Assembly: GCA_963793645.1 (NCBI GenBank)
Contig: CAWCAW010000007.1
Span: 248,001 to 312,000, forward strand
From: CAWCAW01 sp963793645
GTDB lineage: Bacteria; Actinomycetota; Acidimicrobiia; Acidimicrobiales; UBA8190
Length of the DNA: 64,000 bases
Reading direction: 5' to 3'
Shown: one piece after another, positions 9,136 through 18,002 of the stretch
Layout of the letters: each line of letters begins with the position of its first letter
Position numbering within the stretch: position 1 is the first letter of the stretch
Translations under genes and position numbers: made by a program
The notes under the pieces: generated by a model
What the model saw: only the letters and a program-made list of their open reading frames with translations
Told to the model about the DNA's origin: nothing
Database searches by the model: none

Positions 9136-10041
9136 TCAGCGTAAACGGGTGGCCCGACCGGGGACCGGTGGGGCCACCCGGTCAGCGTGCAACACCCAGG
9201 CCAACAACTCGATGCCGTCGACCACACGGGGGCCCGGACGAGAAAAGTAGGCGCTGCCGTCGAGCGCCCACACCTCAGCGGCGCCGTCGAGCTCGGGGCG
9301 GGCCAGCACATTGGCACCTTCGGTCACGGCATCAGCCAGCCCATACCCACAGGGCATGAAGGCCACCACTTCCGCCCCGCACGCGGCCACTTCGGGCCAC
9401 CCGAGGCGTCTGGACGGGACCCCGGGCGCGGCCAACAGGGCGTGTCCTCCGGCGGCGTCGATCATGTCCGGAACCCAGTGGCCGCCCTGAAAAGGTGGAT
9501 CGGACCATTCCAGAGCCAACACGGTGCGCCGAGGCGCATCAGCGACGGCCCGACGTATGGCGTCGACCCGGGCCCGTAGACGCGCCTCGAGCTCAGCGGC
9601 GTGTTGGGGGATGCCGGTGGCCGCACCCACTTCGCCCAGGCCGGCGATGACGTCATCGAGCCTCGACGGGTCGAGAGAGAGCACCTGGGCGTCGGTGCCG
9701 AGCCGGTCGAGCGCGGCGGACACATCCCCCGAGGGCACCGCGCAGACCCGACACAGGTCCTGGGCGAGGATGAGGTCGGGAGCAAGCGAGCGAATCAGCT
9801 CCTCATCGAGACGGTAGAGCTGCTCCCCCGCCGCCATGGCGGCACTCACGGCGTCGTCGACCTCGGCCGGAGCCCGTCGTGTGCCGTCAGAGGCGGAGGC
9901 GATGACGGGCCATGACACCGTTGGTTTGAGTCCAGCCGCGGCCGGCTCGTCGCACTCCGCGGTCACCCCGACGAGGTCGTCCTCGAGTCCGAGCGCGTAA
10001 ACGATCTCCGTTGCCGACGGCAACAGGGACAAGATGCGCAC
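9136..10041 (-). CDS. BtuF-like cobalamin/metallophore ABC substrate-binding protein
   Basis: About 301 residues starting at a GTG preceded by a strong GAGGGGGAG ribosome binding site. ILSLLPSATEIVYALG is the classic start of the Peripla_BP_2 domain in BtuF-type proteins, followed by LAPDLILAQDLCRVCAVPSGDV and GHWVPDMIDAAGG. There is no signal peptide or lipobox, even in the longer frame from 10116. Solitary cytoplasmic-looking BtuF homologues are common in Actinobacteria and their function is unclear. No permease or ATPase gene lies beside it. It is convergent with the acylphosphatase operon. Confidence 0.78.
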   Translation of the reverse strand: MRILSLLPSATEIVYALGLEDDLVGVTAECDEPAAAGLKPTVSWPVIASASDGTRRAPAEVDDAVSAAMAAGEQLYRLDEELIRSLAPDLILAQDLCRVCAVPSGDVSAALDRLGTDAQVLSLDPSRLDDVIAGLGEVGAATGIPQHAAELEARLRARVDAIRRAVADAPRRTVLALEWSDPPFQGGHWVPDMIDAAGGHALLAAPGVPSRRLGWPEVAACGAEVVAFMPCGYGLADAVTEGANVLARPELDGAAEVWALDGSAYFSRPGPRVVDGIELLAWVLHADRVAPPVPGRATRLR

Positions 10042-10453
10042 GGCTCCCCCTCTACGAAATTGCCGTCCGGACGCGGCGAGGCCCCGAGTAGCCGGTTCGG
10101 CCGAAGCCGCCCGCACTCCTCGGGGCCAGCGCCCTCAGCAGAACGGTGTGCCCTCCCCAAGGTCGGACGACCCTCGGTCGGGTTTCGTACCGGTTGATCC
10201 CAGGGAACCTTCCAGCGCGAGACCGCTTGCCTAACCGCGAACTCGTCTCCGTCTCATTTCCGTTCGCTTCACCTTGCGGCGTTGCTCCCGGCCCTTCGTC
10301 GGTCGTCGTTCGTCGACTGATCACAGGATGCGCCGCCCTCGATCCAACGTCAAGGGGGTGGCGCGAAATCCCTATGTTCTCCGGAGGATTTGTGGCACTT
10401 TCCCCAGTTTTCGCACCACTGTCCCCAGGTCTTCCCCAACGCGCCCGTCGATG
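10042..10453. other. 412-bp gap before the BtuF-like gene; no gene recognised
   Basis: No convincing coding frame on either strand. The only obvious structure is the dyad at 10081-10126. Because the downstream gene resembles btuF, a cobalamin riboswitch was looked for on the minus strand. The conserved B12-box and core sequences were not found. Confidence 0.5.
10081..10126. repeat. Nested inverted repeat, possible leader hairpin
   Basis: GCCCCGAG at 10081-10088 pairs exactly with CTCGGGGC at 10119-10126, and the interior holds a second near-palindrome (CGGTTCGGCCGAAGCCG). It lies 40-85 bp upstream of the BtuF-like start, inside its presumed leader. No T-tract follows on either strand, so a leader structure is favoured over an intrinsic terminator. 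Confidence 0.5.
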
Positions 10454-10930
10454 TCAACGAACCGAAGTCGACTCATGGGGTCGGCCGCGTTGGCCTTCTT
10501 CGAGAAGACGGCCGATCTCGATCACTTCTTGATCGACCGAGCGGGCGAACCACGATCGTCCGATGGCGTCGTAAATCAACCCCAGCGGGCCGTGGCCGAA
10601 GTCGAGCTCCTCGACGTGGTGCAGGCGCGTGCCTTCGGGAACCGCTTCGATCTCGAACCAAGCGTGCAGCGAGCGCGGCACGCCGTGCTCCAAGGTGACG
10701 TCGATGTGCGTCGGCTTGTTCCATCGGTAACGAGTGATGACCGAGCCCGGCAACCGACCGAGGAACTTGCCGTCTTCGCGGGCGATCATGCCGTCGGGGG
10801 TGTCGGCCAGCTTGGTGACCCACACCATCTTGGTGTCGGCCTTCGTGTACTGGGCGGGGTCCAAGACGAAATCGAAGACCTCGTCGGGGGTAACGCCACG
10901 GACCACCGTCGTTCCTTCACCTCGGATCAC
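10454..10930 (-). CDS. SRPBCC (START-like) ligand-binding protein
   Basis: Protein of 158 residues with a polyketide cyclase/START-type pattern: an N-terminal strand-helix (VVRGVTPDEVFDFVLDP), central strands, and HHVEELDFGHGPLGLIYDA before the long C-terminal helix. Such helix-grip proteins bind hydrophobic ligands or act as cyclases; nothing indicates which ligand. It is divergent from the FAD-linked oxidase at 11037 and followed by a 412-bp gap, so it is probably monocistronic. Confidence 0.75.
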   Translation of the reverse strand: MIRGEGTTVVRGVTPDEVFDFVLDPAQYTKADTKMVWVTKLADTPDGMIAREDGKFLGRLPGSVITRYRWNKPTHIDVTLEHGVPRSLHAWFEIEAVPEGTRLHHVEELDFGHGPLGLIYDAIGRSWFARSVDQEVIEIGRLLEEGQRGRPHESTSVR

Positions 10931-11036
10931 GGCCCCTCCTCATCTCTGGTCGGCACTGGTGGCCGGCACTGGTGGCGAACGTAACGCTTGTCGGCCTCAC
11001 CCAGTCAATGGGGTCATCCCCAACATCGACACTCGT

Positions 11037-12422
11037 ATGCTCAGCGCCATGGGCCCGGCGGCGCACTGGATGGAGGAGTTGCGAGCGTCGGTGACCCCCG
11101 GGGCGCTGGTCACCGATCCCGAGGTGATGGCCGCCTACCGCGCCGACCGCGCCGACACCGTCGTGCCCGGCACCCCAGCGGCGGTGGTGAGGGCGACGTG
11201 CACCGCCGACGTACAGGCGGTGATGCGCGTCGCCAGCGCGCACCGAGTGCCGGTGGTGCCACGCGGGGCGGGAACGGGCCTGTCAGGAGGCGCCGCGGCC
11301 GTCGACGGTGGTATCACCCTCAGCACACAGCGGATGGACACCCTGGTCGTCGACCCGCCTTCCGCCACGGCCGTGGTGGGGCCGGGCGTACTCAACGGAG
11401 CCCTGAAGCAAGCCGCCAAGGCGCATGGGCTTTGGTACCCGCCGGACCCCTCCAGCTTCGAGATCTGCTCGATCGGCGGCAACCTGGCCACCAACGCGGG
11501 CGGCTTGTGCTGCGTCAAGTACGGCGTGACCACCGACTACGTGCTCGGCATGGAGGTGGTGCTGGCCGACGGCCGCACTGTGCGTCTCGGCGGGCGCACG
11601 GTCAAGGACGTGGCCGGTTATGACCTCAAGCGGCTGTTCGTCGGCAGCGAGGGCACCTTGGGCGTGATCACCGAGGCCACCTTGCGCCTTCGTCCCCTGC
11701 CGCCCCCCGCCACCACCATGGTGGCCACCTTCGCTGATACCTCGGCGGCCGGACGGGCCGTAGCCGCCATCACCCGACGAGTGCGCCCCAGTGCCCTGGA
11801 GCTCATGGACGCCACCGCCGTGCGAGCGGTGGAGTCCCATGCCCCTATGGGACTGGACTCTGACTGCGGGGCATTACTGCTGGGCCGCTCCGACGCCGGT
11901 GGCGGCCAGGCGCTGGCCGAGGCCACTTGGATGGGCCAGGCCTGCCAGGATGCCGGAGCGACGTACGTGGCCTGCACCGACGACGAAGACGAAGGGGACC
12001 TGTTCATGGCGGCTCGGCGCATGGCCATCCCCGCCGTGGAGCGGCTGGGGACGGTGCTCATCGAGGACGTCGGCGTACCGATCCCCGAGGTGCCCGCCCT
12101 TTTGACCGGCATCGCCGACGTCTCACACCAGCGCGACACGGTCATCGCCGTCATCGGCCACGCCGGCGACGGGAACTTTCACCCCTTGGTCACCTTCGAC
12201 CGTCACGACCGCGACGCCTCGGCTCGGGCGCATGATGCCTTCGGCGACGTCATGAATCTCGCCTTGGCACTCGGAGGCACCATCACCGGCGAGCACGGCG
12301 TGGGGACGCTGAAACGGCCGTGGATGACGGCCCAACTCGGCTCGGACGTGATGGCACTCAACGCGCTGGTGAAGCACGCTTTTGACCCGCTCGGCATCTT
12401 GAACCCGGGCAAAGGGATCTGA
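11037..12422 (+). CDS. FAD-linked oxidase, GlcD/lactate dehydrogenase type
   Basis: About 461 residues. The PCMH FAD-binding fold is clear from VPVVPRGAGTGLSGGA and IGGNLATNAGGLCCVKYG, followed by GGRTVKDVAGYDLKRLFVGS. The C-terminal FAD-oxidase domain has GHAGDGNFHPLV and ITGEHGVGTLKRPW, typical of D-lactate/glycolate dehydrogenases of the GlcD family. The substrate is probably a 2-hydroxy acid. Adjacent genes encode a D-2-hydroxyacid dehydrogenase, a sugar isomerase and a Gfo/Idh enzyme, suggesting a sugar-acid or polyol module. The ATG at 11037 is chosen as upstream-most plausible; 11049 is an alternative. Confidence 0.88.
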   Translation: MLSAMGPAAHWMEELRASVTPGALVTDPEVMAAYRADRADTVVPGTPAAVVRATCTADVQAVMRVASAHRVPVVPRGAGTGLSGGAAAVDGGITLSTQRMDTLVVDPPSATAVVGPGVLNGALKQAAKAHGLWYPPDPSSFEICSIGGNLATNAGGLCCVKYGVTTDYVLGMEVVLADGRTVRLGGRTVKDVAGYDLKRLFVGSEGTLGVITEATLRLRPLPPPATTMVATFADTSAAGRAVAAITRRVRPSALELMDATAVRAVESHAPMGLDSDCGALLLGRSDAGGGQALAEATWMGQACQDAGATYVACTDDEDEGDLFMAARRMAIPAVERLGTVLIEDVGVPIPEVPALLTGIADVSHQRDTVIAVIGHAGDGNFHPLVTFDRHDRDASARAHDAFGDVMNLALALGGTITGEHGVGTLKRPWMTAQLGSDVMALNALVKHAFDPLGILNPGKGI

Positions 12423-12426
12423 CGCC

Positions 12427-13363
12427 GTGGCCGGCACCGTCGTCGTCAACAGCCGCAGCCGGCTGGCCGGCGGCGTGCTGGCCATGCTCGAGCACCTCAT
12501 GCCCGAGGAACGCTTCGTCGCCGTCGCCCCGGGCGATGACGTGCCGAAGGGCGCCGAGGTCCTCGTCACCCTGCTCGACGACCCCACCGGGATCGAGGAG
12601 CTCCTGGCTCCCCAAATCCGGTGGGTGCACATCTTGTCGGCCGGTATCGACGGGTTCCCCTTGGAGGCCGCCGCCGGTCGTCAGGTGACGTGCTCCACGC
12701 GGCGCCAGCGCCACCGCCATCGCCGAGTGGGTCATGGCGGTGATGCTCGCCTTCGAGAAGAAGCTGCCCGAGTCATTCATCAGCGCACCGCCCCCGCAAT
12801 GGGACATGCCGGCCTTAGGCGGACTTTCGGGCCGGACGCTCGGCCTGGTGGGTGTGGGCGCCATCGGCAGCGCCATTGTGCAGCGCGCCGTGGCCTTCGA
12901 CATGACGGTGGTCGCCCTGCGGCGCACCGCCACCGCCCCTCCGGCCCAGGTACAACTGGCGCCAACGTTGCACGCGCTGGTCGCCGATGCTGATCACGTC
13001 GTGCTGGCCGCCCCGGCCACGGCTGAAACCAGCCGAATGTTCAACGCCGATGCCTTCGGCGCCTGCAAGCCCGGGGTCCACTTCGTGAACATCTCGCGCG
13101 GCGCCCTGGTGGACCACGATGCGTTGCTGGTCGCCTTGGACAACGGCACGGTGGCGCGAGCGTCCCTCGATGTTGTTCACCCCGAACCACTACCCGCCGG
13201 CCACCGCCTCTACACCCACCCCGGCGTCAGGCTCAGCCCTCACGTGAGCTGGAGCTCGCATACCAGTGCGATGGTGACCCTCGAGATGTGCGTCGAGAAC
13301 CTGCGCCGTTACCGTGGCGGTGACGACGTCGTGGGCGTCGTCGACATCGGCGCTGGTTACTGA
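12427..13363 (+). pseudogene. D-2-hydroxyacid dehydrogenase with a single-base frameshift
   Basis: Frame 12427 reads the N-terminal catalytic part (LLDDPTGIEELL, WVHILSAGIDGFP) and then breaks after VTCS at about 12694-12697. Skipping one base restores CSRGASATAIAEWVMAV and the rest of the protein. That includes the NAD-binding motif GLVGVGAIGSAIVQRA, NISRGALVDHDAL and LSPHVSW, and the frame runs to the stop at 13361-13363. The restored product, about 311 residues, is a normal member of the family that interconverts 2-oxo and D-2-hydroxy acids with NAD(P)H. One extra base in an otherwise perfect gene suggests sequence error or very recent inactivation. The gene starts 4 bp after the FAD-oxidase stop. 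Confidence 0.85.
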
Positions 13364-13382
13364 GGGCGTCGAAGGAGACCCG

Positions 13383-14252
13383 TTGGATCTCGGAACCAAC
13401 GATCTCGTCTTGTGTTCGGGCACGTTGCCCCGTCACACAACCTTTGCGCAACGTTTGGCCGCGGCGCGCGCCGGGGGGTACTCGGCCATCTCGCTGTGGG
13501 GACGCGACTGCGCGGCGGCCGCGGCAGAGGGCCTGTCACTGAAAGACATGCGCACCATGCTCGATGACCACGGGCTGGCCGTGGCGGAGATCGACCCCGC
13601 CTGGTGGTGGACGCCGGGAGCCGCCGACGTCACCATTCCTCCCGAGCTCGACCCCGTGGGGATCTTCGCCTTCGGAGCCGATGAGCTCTGCCACATCGCC
13701 GATGTTCTCGGCGCACGGTCGTTGAACGCTGCCGATGTACTCGGTGGATCGTGGGACATCGAACAAGGTGCAGAAGCCTTTGCGGCGCTGTGCGACCGGG
13801 CCGCCGAACACGGTTTGCTCGTTCATCTGGAGTGGCTGGCGTGGTCCAAAGTGCCAGACCTCGCCGTCGCCGCGCAGATGGTGGCACGGGCGGACCGGCC
13901 CAACGGCGGGCTCAACATCGATACGTGGCACTGCGGGCGTACCGGCACCACGCCCGAGGACCTGCGAGGCCTGGACGGCGCACGTGTCCTCGCCATCCAA
14001 CTCGATGACGTGCCGGCGAACGTCGAGGCGGATCTGATCGACGCCACCTTGCACCATCGTCTCGTGCCGGGCGATGGGGCGCTCGACCTGGTGGGGTATG
14101 TGCGCGCCTTGGCCGACATCGACGTGCGATGTCCGGTGGGAGTCGAGGTCTTCTCGGACACCTTGCATGCCCGCGGACCTGACGAGGCGGCGCGCGCGGC
14201 CGCCGACGGTGCCCGGGCCGTGCTCGAGGCGGCGCCATGGACCCGCTCATGA
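13383..14252 (+). CDS. Sugar phosphate isomerase/epimerase (AP-endonuclease 2 fold)
   Basis: About 289 residues from a TTG preceded by an AAGGAG ribosome binding site (13372-13377). The pattern is that of xylose-isomerase-like TIM barrels: AARAGGYSAISLWG near the N-terminus, LLVHLEWLAW with a metal-ligand Glu, LNIDTWHCGR and VGVEVFSD. Such proteins bind a divalent metal and isomerise or dehydrate sugars and inosose-type cyclitols. Position between a D-2-hydroxyacid dehydrogenase and a Gfo/Idh oxidoreductase suggests a shared carbohydrate pathway. The last 16 bp overlap the next gene. Confidence 0.82.
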   Translation: MDLGTNDLVLCSGTLPRHTTFAQRLAAARAGGYSAISLWGRDCAAAAAEGLSLKDMRTMLDDHGLAVAEIDPAWWWTPGAADVTIPPELDPVGIFAFGADELCHIADVLGARSLNAADVLGGSWDIEQGAEAFAALCDRAAEHGLLVHLEWLAWSKVPDLAVAAQMVARADRPNGGLNIDTWHCGRTGTTPEDLRGLDGARVLAIQLDDVPANVEADLIDATLHHRLVPGDGALDLVGYVRALADIDVRCPVGVEVFSDTLHARGPDEAARAAADGARAVLEAAPWTRS

Positions 14253-15358
14253 GCTCGGCGCGCGGCGTCGTGGTGGTGGGTACGAATTTCGGCTGCTACA
14301 CCCACGTGCGAGCGCTACGCCACGCCGGCTTCGACGTCATGGCATTGGTCGGCCACGACCCCACCAAAACCGCGGCGCGTGCCCGGATTTTTGACGTGCC
14401 GGTGGCGTGCTCGTCGCTGGCCGAGGCGCTCGATATACCCGGCGTGGCGGCGGTCACCATCGCCACCCCGCCGCACACCCACGCCGAGCTGGCCCTCCAA
14501 GCCATGGCGGCGGGTAAGCACGTGCTGTGCGAGAAGCCTTTCGCACGCGATGCCGCCGAGGGACGTGACGTGCTGCACGCCGCGCAGTCCGCCGGGATCG
14601 TGCACCTGCTCGGCACCGAGTTCCGCTTCGACGCCGGCCAAGCCCTGTTGGCCCGGGCCGTGGCCGAGGGGCTGGTGGGCGCTCCTCGGATGGCGACGTG
14701 GATCATGCACGTGCCCGTTCTCGTCGATCCGCGCGCCGAGGTGCCGTTGTGGTGGGCGGATGCGGACCACGGCGGGGGTTGGTTGGGGGCGCACGGCTCA
14801 CAGCTCATCGACCAGATCCGCGCCACGCTGGGCGACTTTGCCGCCTTGAGCACGTCGGTGGTGCACGTGGTGGACCGGGACATGACCGCCGATGACGGGT
14901 TCGTCATGCACTTCCGGCTTCGCAACGGATGTGTGGGCACACTGCAGAGCACGGCCTCGGATCGAGGGATCATGGTCGAGACGCGTGTCACCGGGTCGAC
15001 GGCCACGGCGTGGATCGAAGGAGTCGGCGATGTCGTCAAGGTGGCCGACCGATCAGGCGTACGGACCCTGGCCGTGCCCGAGGAGCTCCCTCGGGTGCCC
15101 GCCCCCGCCCTCCCCGAGGGTGCGGTGTCCACCACCTACGAACGCATGACCACCTTCGGTGTCGAATACGGCCCGTACACGCGCCTGGCCCGTGCTTTTC
15201 TCGACCGCATTGAGGGGCGCGCCCCGGCTCCGGGCCAATGGAGCCCGGCGGTGGCCACCTTCGTTGACGGTGTCGCCCAGATGGCCGTGTTGGACGCGGC
15301 CCGGCGATCGGCGGCGAGCGGGGGGACCTGGACCGATGTCGAGAATCACCTCACGTAA
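14237..15358 (+). CDS. Gfo/Idh/MocA family NAD(P)-dependent oxidoreductase
   Basis: Protein of 373 residues. An N-terminal Rossmann fold (VVVVGTNFGCYTHVRAL) is followed by IATPPHTHAELALQAMAAG and the hallmark EKPFA motif, whose Lys is catalytic in this family. The C-terminal alpha/beta domain contains DHGGGWLGAHGSQLIDQIR, with the family's conserved His/Asp region. Typical substrates are sugars, inositols or their acids. A GAGG site 7 nt before the ATG at 14237 supports this start; an ATG at 14249 would overlap the upstream stop as ATGA. Last gene of the 11-15 kb module; its end overlaps the convergent DUF5522 gene by 13 bp. Confidence 0.88.
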   Translation: MDPLMSSARGVVVVGTNFGCYTHVRALRHAGFDVMALVGHDPTKTAARARIFDVPVACSSLAEALDIPGVAAVTIATPPHTHAELALQAMAAGKHVLCEKPFARDAAEGRDVLHAAQSAGIVHLLGTEFRFDAGQALLARAVAEGLVGAPRMATWIMHVPVLVDPRAEVPLWWADADHGGGWLGAHGSQLIDQIRATLGDFAALSTSVVHVVDRDMTADDGFVMHFRLRNGCVGTLQSTASDRGIMVETRVTGSTATAWIEGVGDVVKVADRSGVRTLAVPEELPRVPAPALPEGAVSTTYERMTTFGVEYGPYTRLARAFLDRIEGRAPAPGQWSPAVATFVDGVAQMAVLDAARRSAASGGTWTDVENHLT

Positions 15359-15579
15359 GGGCAATGCCGGCACCCTTTGGTGCAGCATGTGCCCCGATCG
15401 CGTAGGTAGAGCGCGGTGAGGACGAACAAGCCGCTGACCGGATCGCTGTAGCCGGCCTGCGACGCCGCCATGGCGGCGTTATGCGCGCCGAGGATCTCGT
15501 GGCGCCGAGGCGTGCTCAGCGGCAGCCGATCGGGGTGCGGTTCAGTAAGGGGACGCTCGGCGAGCGCTTCGGATGTCAC
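15346..15579 (-). CDS. DUF5522-type small cysteine-containing protein
   Basis: Protein of 77 residues from a GTG at 15579. The pattern HPDRLPLSTPRRHEILGAH, then a Tyr-Asp-Pro region, FVLTALYLRDRGTCC and the terminal CRHCPYVR is the conserved layout of this small actinobacterial family. The four cysteines near the C-terminus suggest metal or Fe-S binding; the function is unknown. It lies downstream of the rhodanese gene on the same strand (61-bp gap). Confidence 0.75.
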   Translation of the reverse strand: MTSEALAERPLTEPHPDRLPLSTPRRHEILGAHNAAMAASQAGYSDPVSGLFVLTALYLRDRGTCCTKGCRHCPYVR

Positions 15580-15640
15580 GGCGCGCCGAGCGTACCGGCG
15601 TATGCGTGACGCACCCGCCCCGCGGTGCGTAGCGCCGGTG

Positions 15641-16036
15641 CTATCCGGCCGGCTGGGAGGCCGCCGAGCGCTCGAACCAGCGCTGCCAGGCGCGATACCC
15701 CCCGACGAGGTCGCCGACGCGCTCGAAGCCCAGGTCGGCCAGCGACGCGGCGGCCAGGCTCGAGGCGTAGCCCTCCGAGCACACCACGATGACGGGTTGG
15801 CTGTGGTCACGCACGACGTCGAGACGATCGAGACCCTTGGGGTCGAGGCGCCACTCGAGCACATTGCGCTCGATGACCACGGCGCCGGGCAGCTCGCCTT
15901 GCTCGGCGCGTTGCGCAACGGGACGGATGTCGACGACGAGCCCACCGTCGGCCATCACACCGCTCAGCTCGTGGGGCCCGACGCGCTGTATGCGCCGCCT
16001 CGCCCTGATCAGAAGCACATCAGCAGTGACGGTCAC
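15641..16036 (-). CDS. Single-domain rhodanese
   Basis: Protein of 131 residues forming one rhodanese domain: GGLVVDIRPVAQRAEQGELPGA near the start (domain entry) and the active-site loop VVCSEGYASS with the persulfide-forming Cys at about residue 86. Rhodaneses move sulfane sulfur between thiol acceptors. The ATG overlaps the stop of the cysteine-dioxygenase-like gene by 4 bp (ATGA), so the two are co-translated. A CDO-rhodanese pair suggests cysteine or persulfide oxidation. Confidence 0.87.
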   Translation of the reverse strand: MTVTADVLLIRARRRIQRVGPHELSGVMADGGLVVDIRPVAQRAEQGELPGAVVIERNVLEWRLDPKGLDRLDVVRDHSQPVIVVCSEGYASSLAAASLADLGFERVGDLVGGYRAWQRWFERSAASQPAG

Positions 16037-16644
16037 CCGACCGCTGCCCCGTGGAGATAGCGCTCGGTGACTTCGGCCCGAAGGATCGAACCGACGAGGC
16101 GATAATGCGTCATGGTGGTGAGACGCGGCGAGTAGACGTGCACGCTGCGCGCCGGCGTAGTCGAGGAATTGTTGGTGATGTCGTGCACGTGGTGACCGGC
16201 AAAAGCCACCGATCCGCCGGCCGGCACCCGGGTGCTCGATGTCGTCACCACACCGGGGGCGACCTCGCTGACGGCGGTTTCGACGAGCTCACCGTCGATC
16301 ACCACCACGGCCCCGGCGCAATCACCGTGATCGTGCAGATCGATCGATCCCCCCGGGGGCCAGATGATGACGTATGCCTCGAATGCCTCGGTCGCCGTCA
16401 CCAAATACCATTCGCGCCGGACACCCCCGGTCACCGACGGCCAGGGGGAGGCGTCGGCGACCAGGGCGTCGGCAATGGCCGTCAGTTGGACCGGCCCCAG
16501 CTGCTCGTGGTGGCATGCCGAGGCGCCCAAGATGTCCCGACCGGCGGGATGATCCAGGCGGCTCGACCCGGCCAAGGGGCTCGGAAACCGGGGGGTGGGG
16601 GACCTCGCCGGCCAGGGGCGGAGGCGGGTCGTTGCGATGACCAT
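16033..16644 (-). CDS. Cysteine dioxygenase-like cupin
   Basis: Protein of 203 residues. The cupin core holds HDHGDCAGAVVVIDGEL, supplying the first two His ligands, and GHHVHDITNNS with the third, followed by SVHVYSPRL, typical of type I cysteine dioxygenases. The enzyme oxidises cysteine to cysteine sulfinate with a mononuclear iron. The first approx. 50 residues are extra to the usual bacterial form. The start matches a promoter 6 nt upstream, so the message appears leaderless. It is coupled to the rhodanese gene downstream. Confidence 0.85.
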   Translation of the reverse strand: MVIATTRLRPWPARSPTPRFPSPLAGSSRLDHPAGRDILGASACHHEQLGPVQLTAIADALVADASPWPSVTGGVRREWYLVTATEAFEAYVIIWPPGGSIDLHDHGDCAGAVVVIDGELVETAVSEVAPGVVTTSSTRVPAGGSVAFAGHHVHDITNNSSTTPARSVHVYSPRLTTMTHYRLVGSILRAEVTERYLHGAAVG

Positions 16645-16650
16645 GCCGAC

Positions 16651-16683
16651 ATTGTAAGAGTTGAAATACGACTTTACAAGTCG
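16651..16683 (-). promoter_or_regulatory. Promoter and overlapping dyad for the CDO-rhodanese operon
   Basis: On the minus strand a TTGTAA -35 (16674-16679) and TACAAT -10 (16651-16656) are separated by 17 bp. Only 6 nt separate the -10 from the ATG, so transcription should begin at the start codon. A perfect dyad CGACTT-TAC-AAGTCG at 16669-16683 covers the -35 and is a candidate repressor site. The local AT content is high relative to flanks. Confidence 0.7.
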
Positions 16684-16732
16684 GATTTATAGAATTTAAG
16701 GGGCCGATGGTGGGCGGCCCACCGTGCGCCGT

Positions 16733-17971
16733 TTACCTCCGCGCCTGGGCGATGTCGACGCATGCCTTCATGAGATGAAAGCTGCGACTGTCCCCCGTCA
16801 TGCCGATGTCCATGCGGTTCATCACATATCCCAAACCGAGCTCGCTATCGGGATCGGCCCACCCCGCCGATCCCCCCATTCCGAAATGCCCGAAGGCGCG
16901 CGCCGAGCCCAGGGGGGCGGCCGCGATAAGGCCGCGGTTGAGCATGAACCCCAGCCCCCACTGCAGGTCGAGCCCCAACAACACGCGGTCGGGACCACTC
17001 GTGTGAGCAACGAGCGCCCGCTGCAGTTGCTCTTCGTCGATGATGCGTATCGGCTCGCCACCCACGCCGCGCACGTCGCTGACACACGCGCCGTAGAGAC
17101 ACGCCAGACCCCTGGCCGTGCACACGCCGTTGGCGGCGGGAATCTCCGCGGCGCGCAGGCGCGCCGTGTTCCACACGGTGTCGTCAGCCAGGGCGCCCCC
17201 GGGAGCGAACAACGCCTTGAACAGCGGACCGTCGCGGGCGAGGTAGGTGCCCGCCAATTTGGCCAACTGCCCGAGGTCGGGGCCAGACCCCACGTTGGCG
17301 GCGTCGATACGACGGCCCGCCGCCAACGACTCCATGAACGACACCAGCGGGGCGACCCGTTTCTCTTCGCTCTCGGGTAAGCCGATGTAGAAATCGGCGC
17401 CGAGGGGCCCGGCGATATCGTCGCGCAGGTAGGTGCCGATGGTCTTGCCCGTGACCCGGCGCACCACCTCGCCCACGAGCCAACCGAAGGTGGTGGCGTG
17501 ATAGCCGTGATCGGTGCCCGGCGGCCACACCGGTTCCTGGTGCTCGAGGGCGTGCACCACCGGGTCCCACGCCAAGGCCTCGTCGAAGGTGAGGGTCACG
17601 TCGACCCACGGCAGTCCGCCTTGGTGCGAGAGGAGCTGGGCGACGGTGACATCTTTTTTTCCGCTTTGGGCGAACTCGGGCCAGTAGTCGGCCACCGGCG
17701 CCTCCACATCGATGACCCCGTCTTGGGCCAGACGGTTGGCGCACATGGCGGTGACGCCCTTGGTCGTCGAGTAGACGAGCACCATGGTGTCCTCGTCCCA
17801 GGCCCGGCCGGTCTTGGCGTCGGCGACTCCTCCCCACAAGTCGACGACCTTTTCGCCGCGGTGGTAGGCCGAAAAGGCTGCTCCGACCTCGGTGCCGGCG
17901 TCGAAGTTGGCCTGGAACCGCTCGCCAACCTCCTCCCACCCGGGCGCCACCCACCCATGCGTGTCGGCCAT
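16733..17971 (-). CDS. Beta-lactamase-fold serine hydrolase (class C/EstB type)
   Basis: About 412 residues from an ATG with an AAGAGGAG site upstream. The serine nucleophile motif STTK (SxxK) occurs in VYSTTKGVTAMCAN at about residue 68, with a Tyr region at HGYHATTFGW acting as the second motif. Proteins of this group are esterases, peptidases or penicillin-binding-like hydrolases; true beta-lactamase activity is not implied. There is no signal peptide, so cytoplasmic action is expected. The FAH-type gene lies 31 bp upstream on the same strand, possibly co-transcribed. Confidence 0.85.
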   Translation of the reverse strand: MADTHGWVAPGWEEVGERFQANFDAGTEVGAAFSAYHRGEKVVDLWGGVADAKTGRAWDEDTMVLVYSTTKGVTAMCANRLAQDGVIDVEAPVADYWPEFAQSGKKDVTVAQLLSHQGGLPWVDVTLTFDEALAWDPVVHALEHQEPVWPPGTDHGYHATTFGWLVGEVVRRVTGKTIGTYLRDDIAGPLGADFYIGLPESEEKRVAPLVSFMESLAAGRRIDAANVGSGPDLGQLAKLAGTYLARDGPLFKALFAPGGALADDTVWNTARLRAAEIPAANGVCTARGLACLYGACVSDVRGVGGEPIRIIDEEQLQRALVAHTSGPDRVLLGLDLQWGLGFMLNRGLIAAAPLGSARAFGHFGMGGSAGWADPDSELGLGYVMNRMDIGMTGDSRSFHLMKACVDIAQARR

Positions 17972-18002
17972 GTTGCTCCTCTTCGGTTCAGGTTGCGGGG
18001 GC

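Noticed and set aside
10042..10453. Cobalamin riboswitch before the BtuF-like gene
   Set aside because: The expected B12-box and conserved core were looked for on the minus strand and not found.
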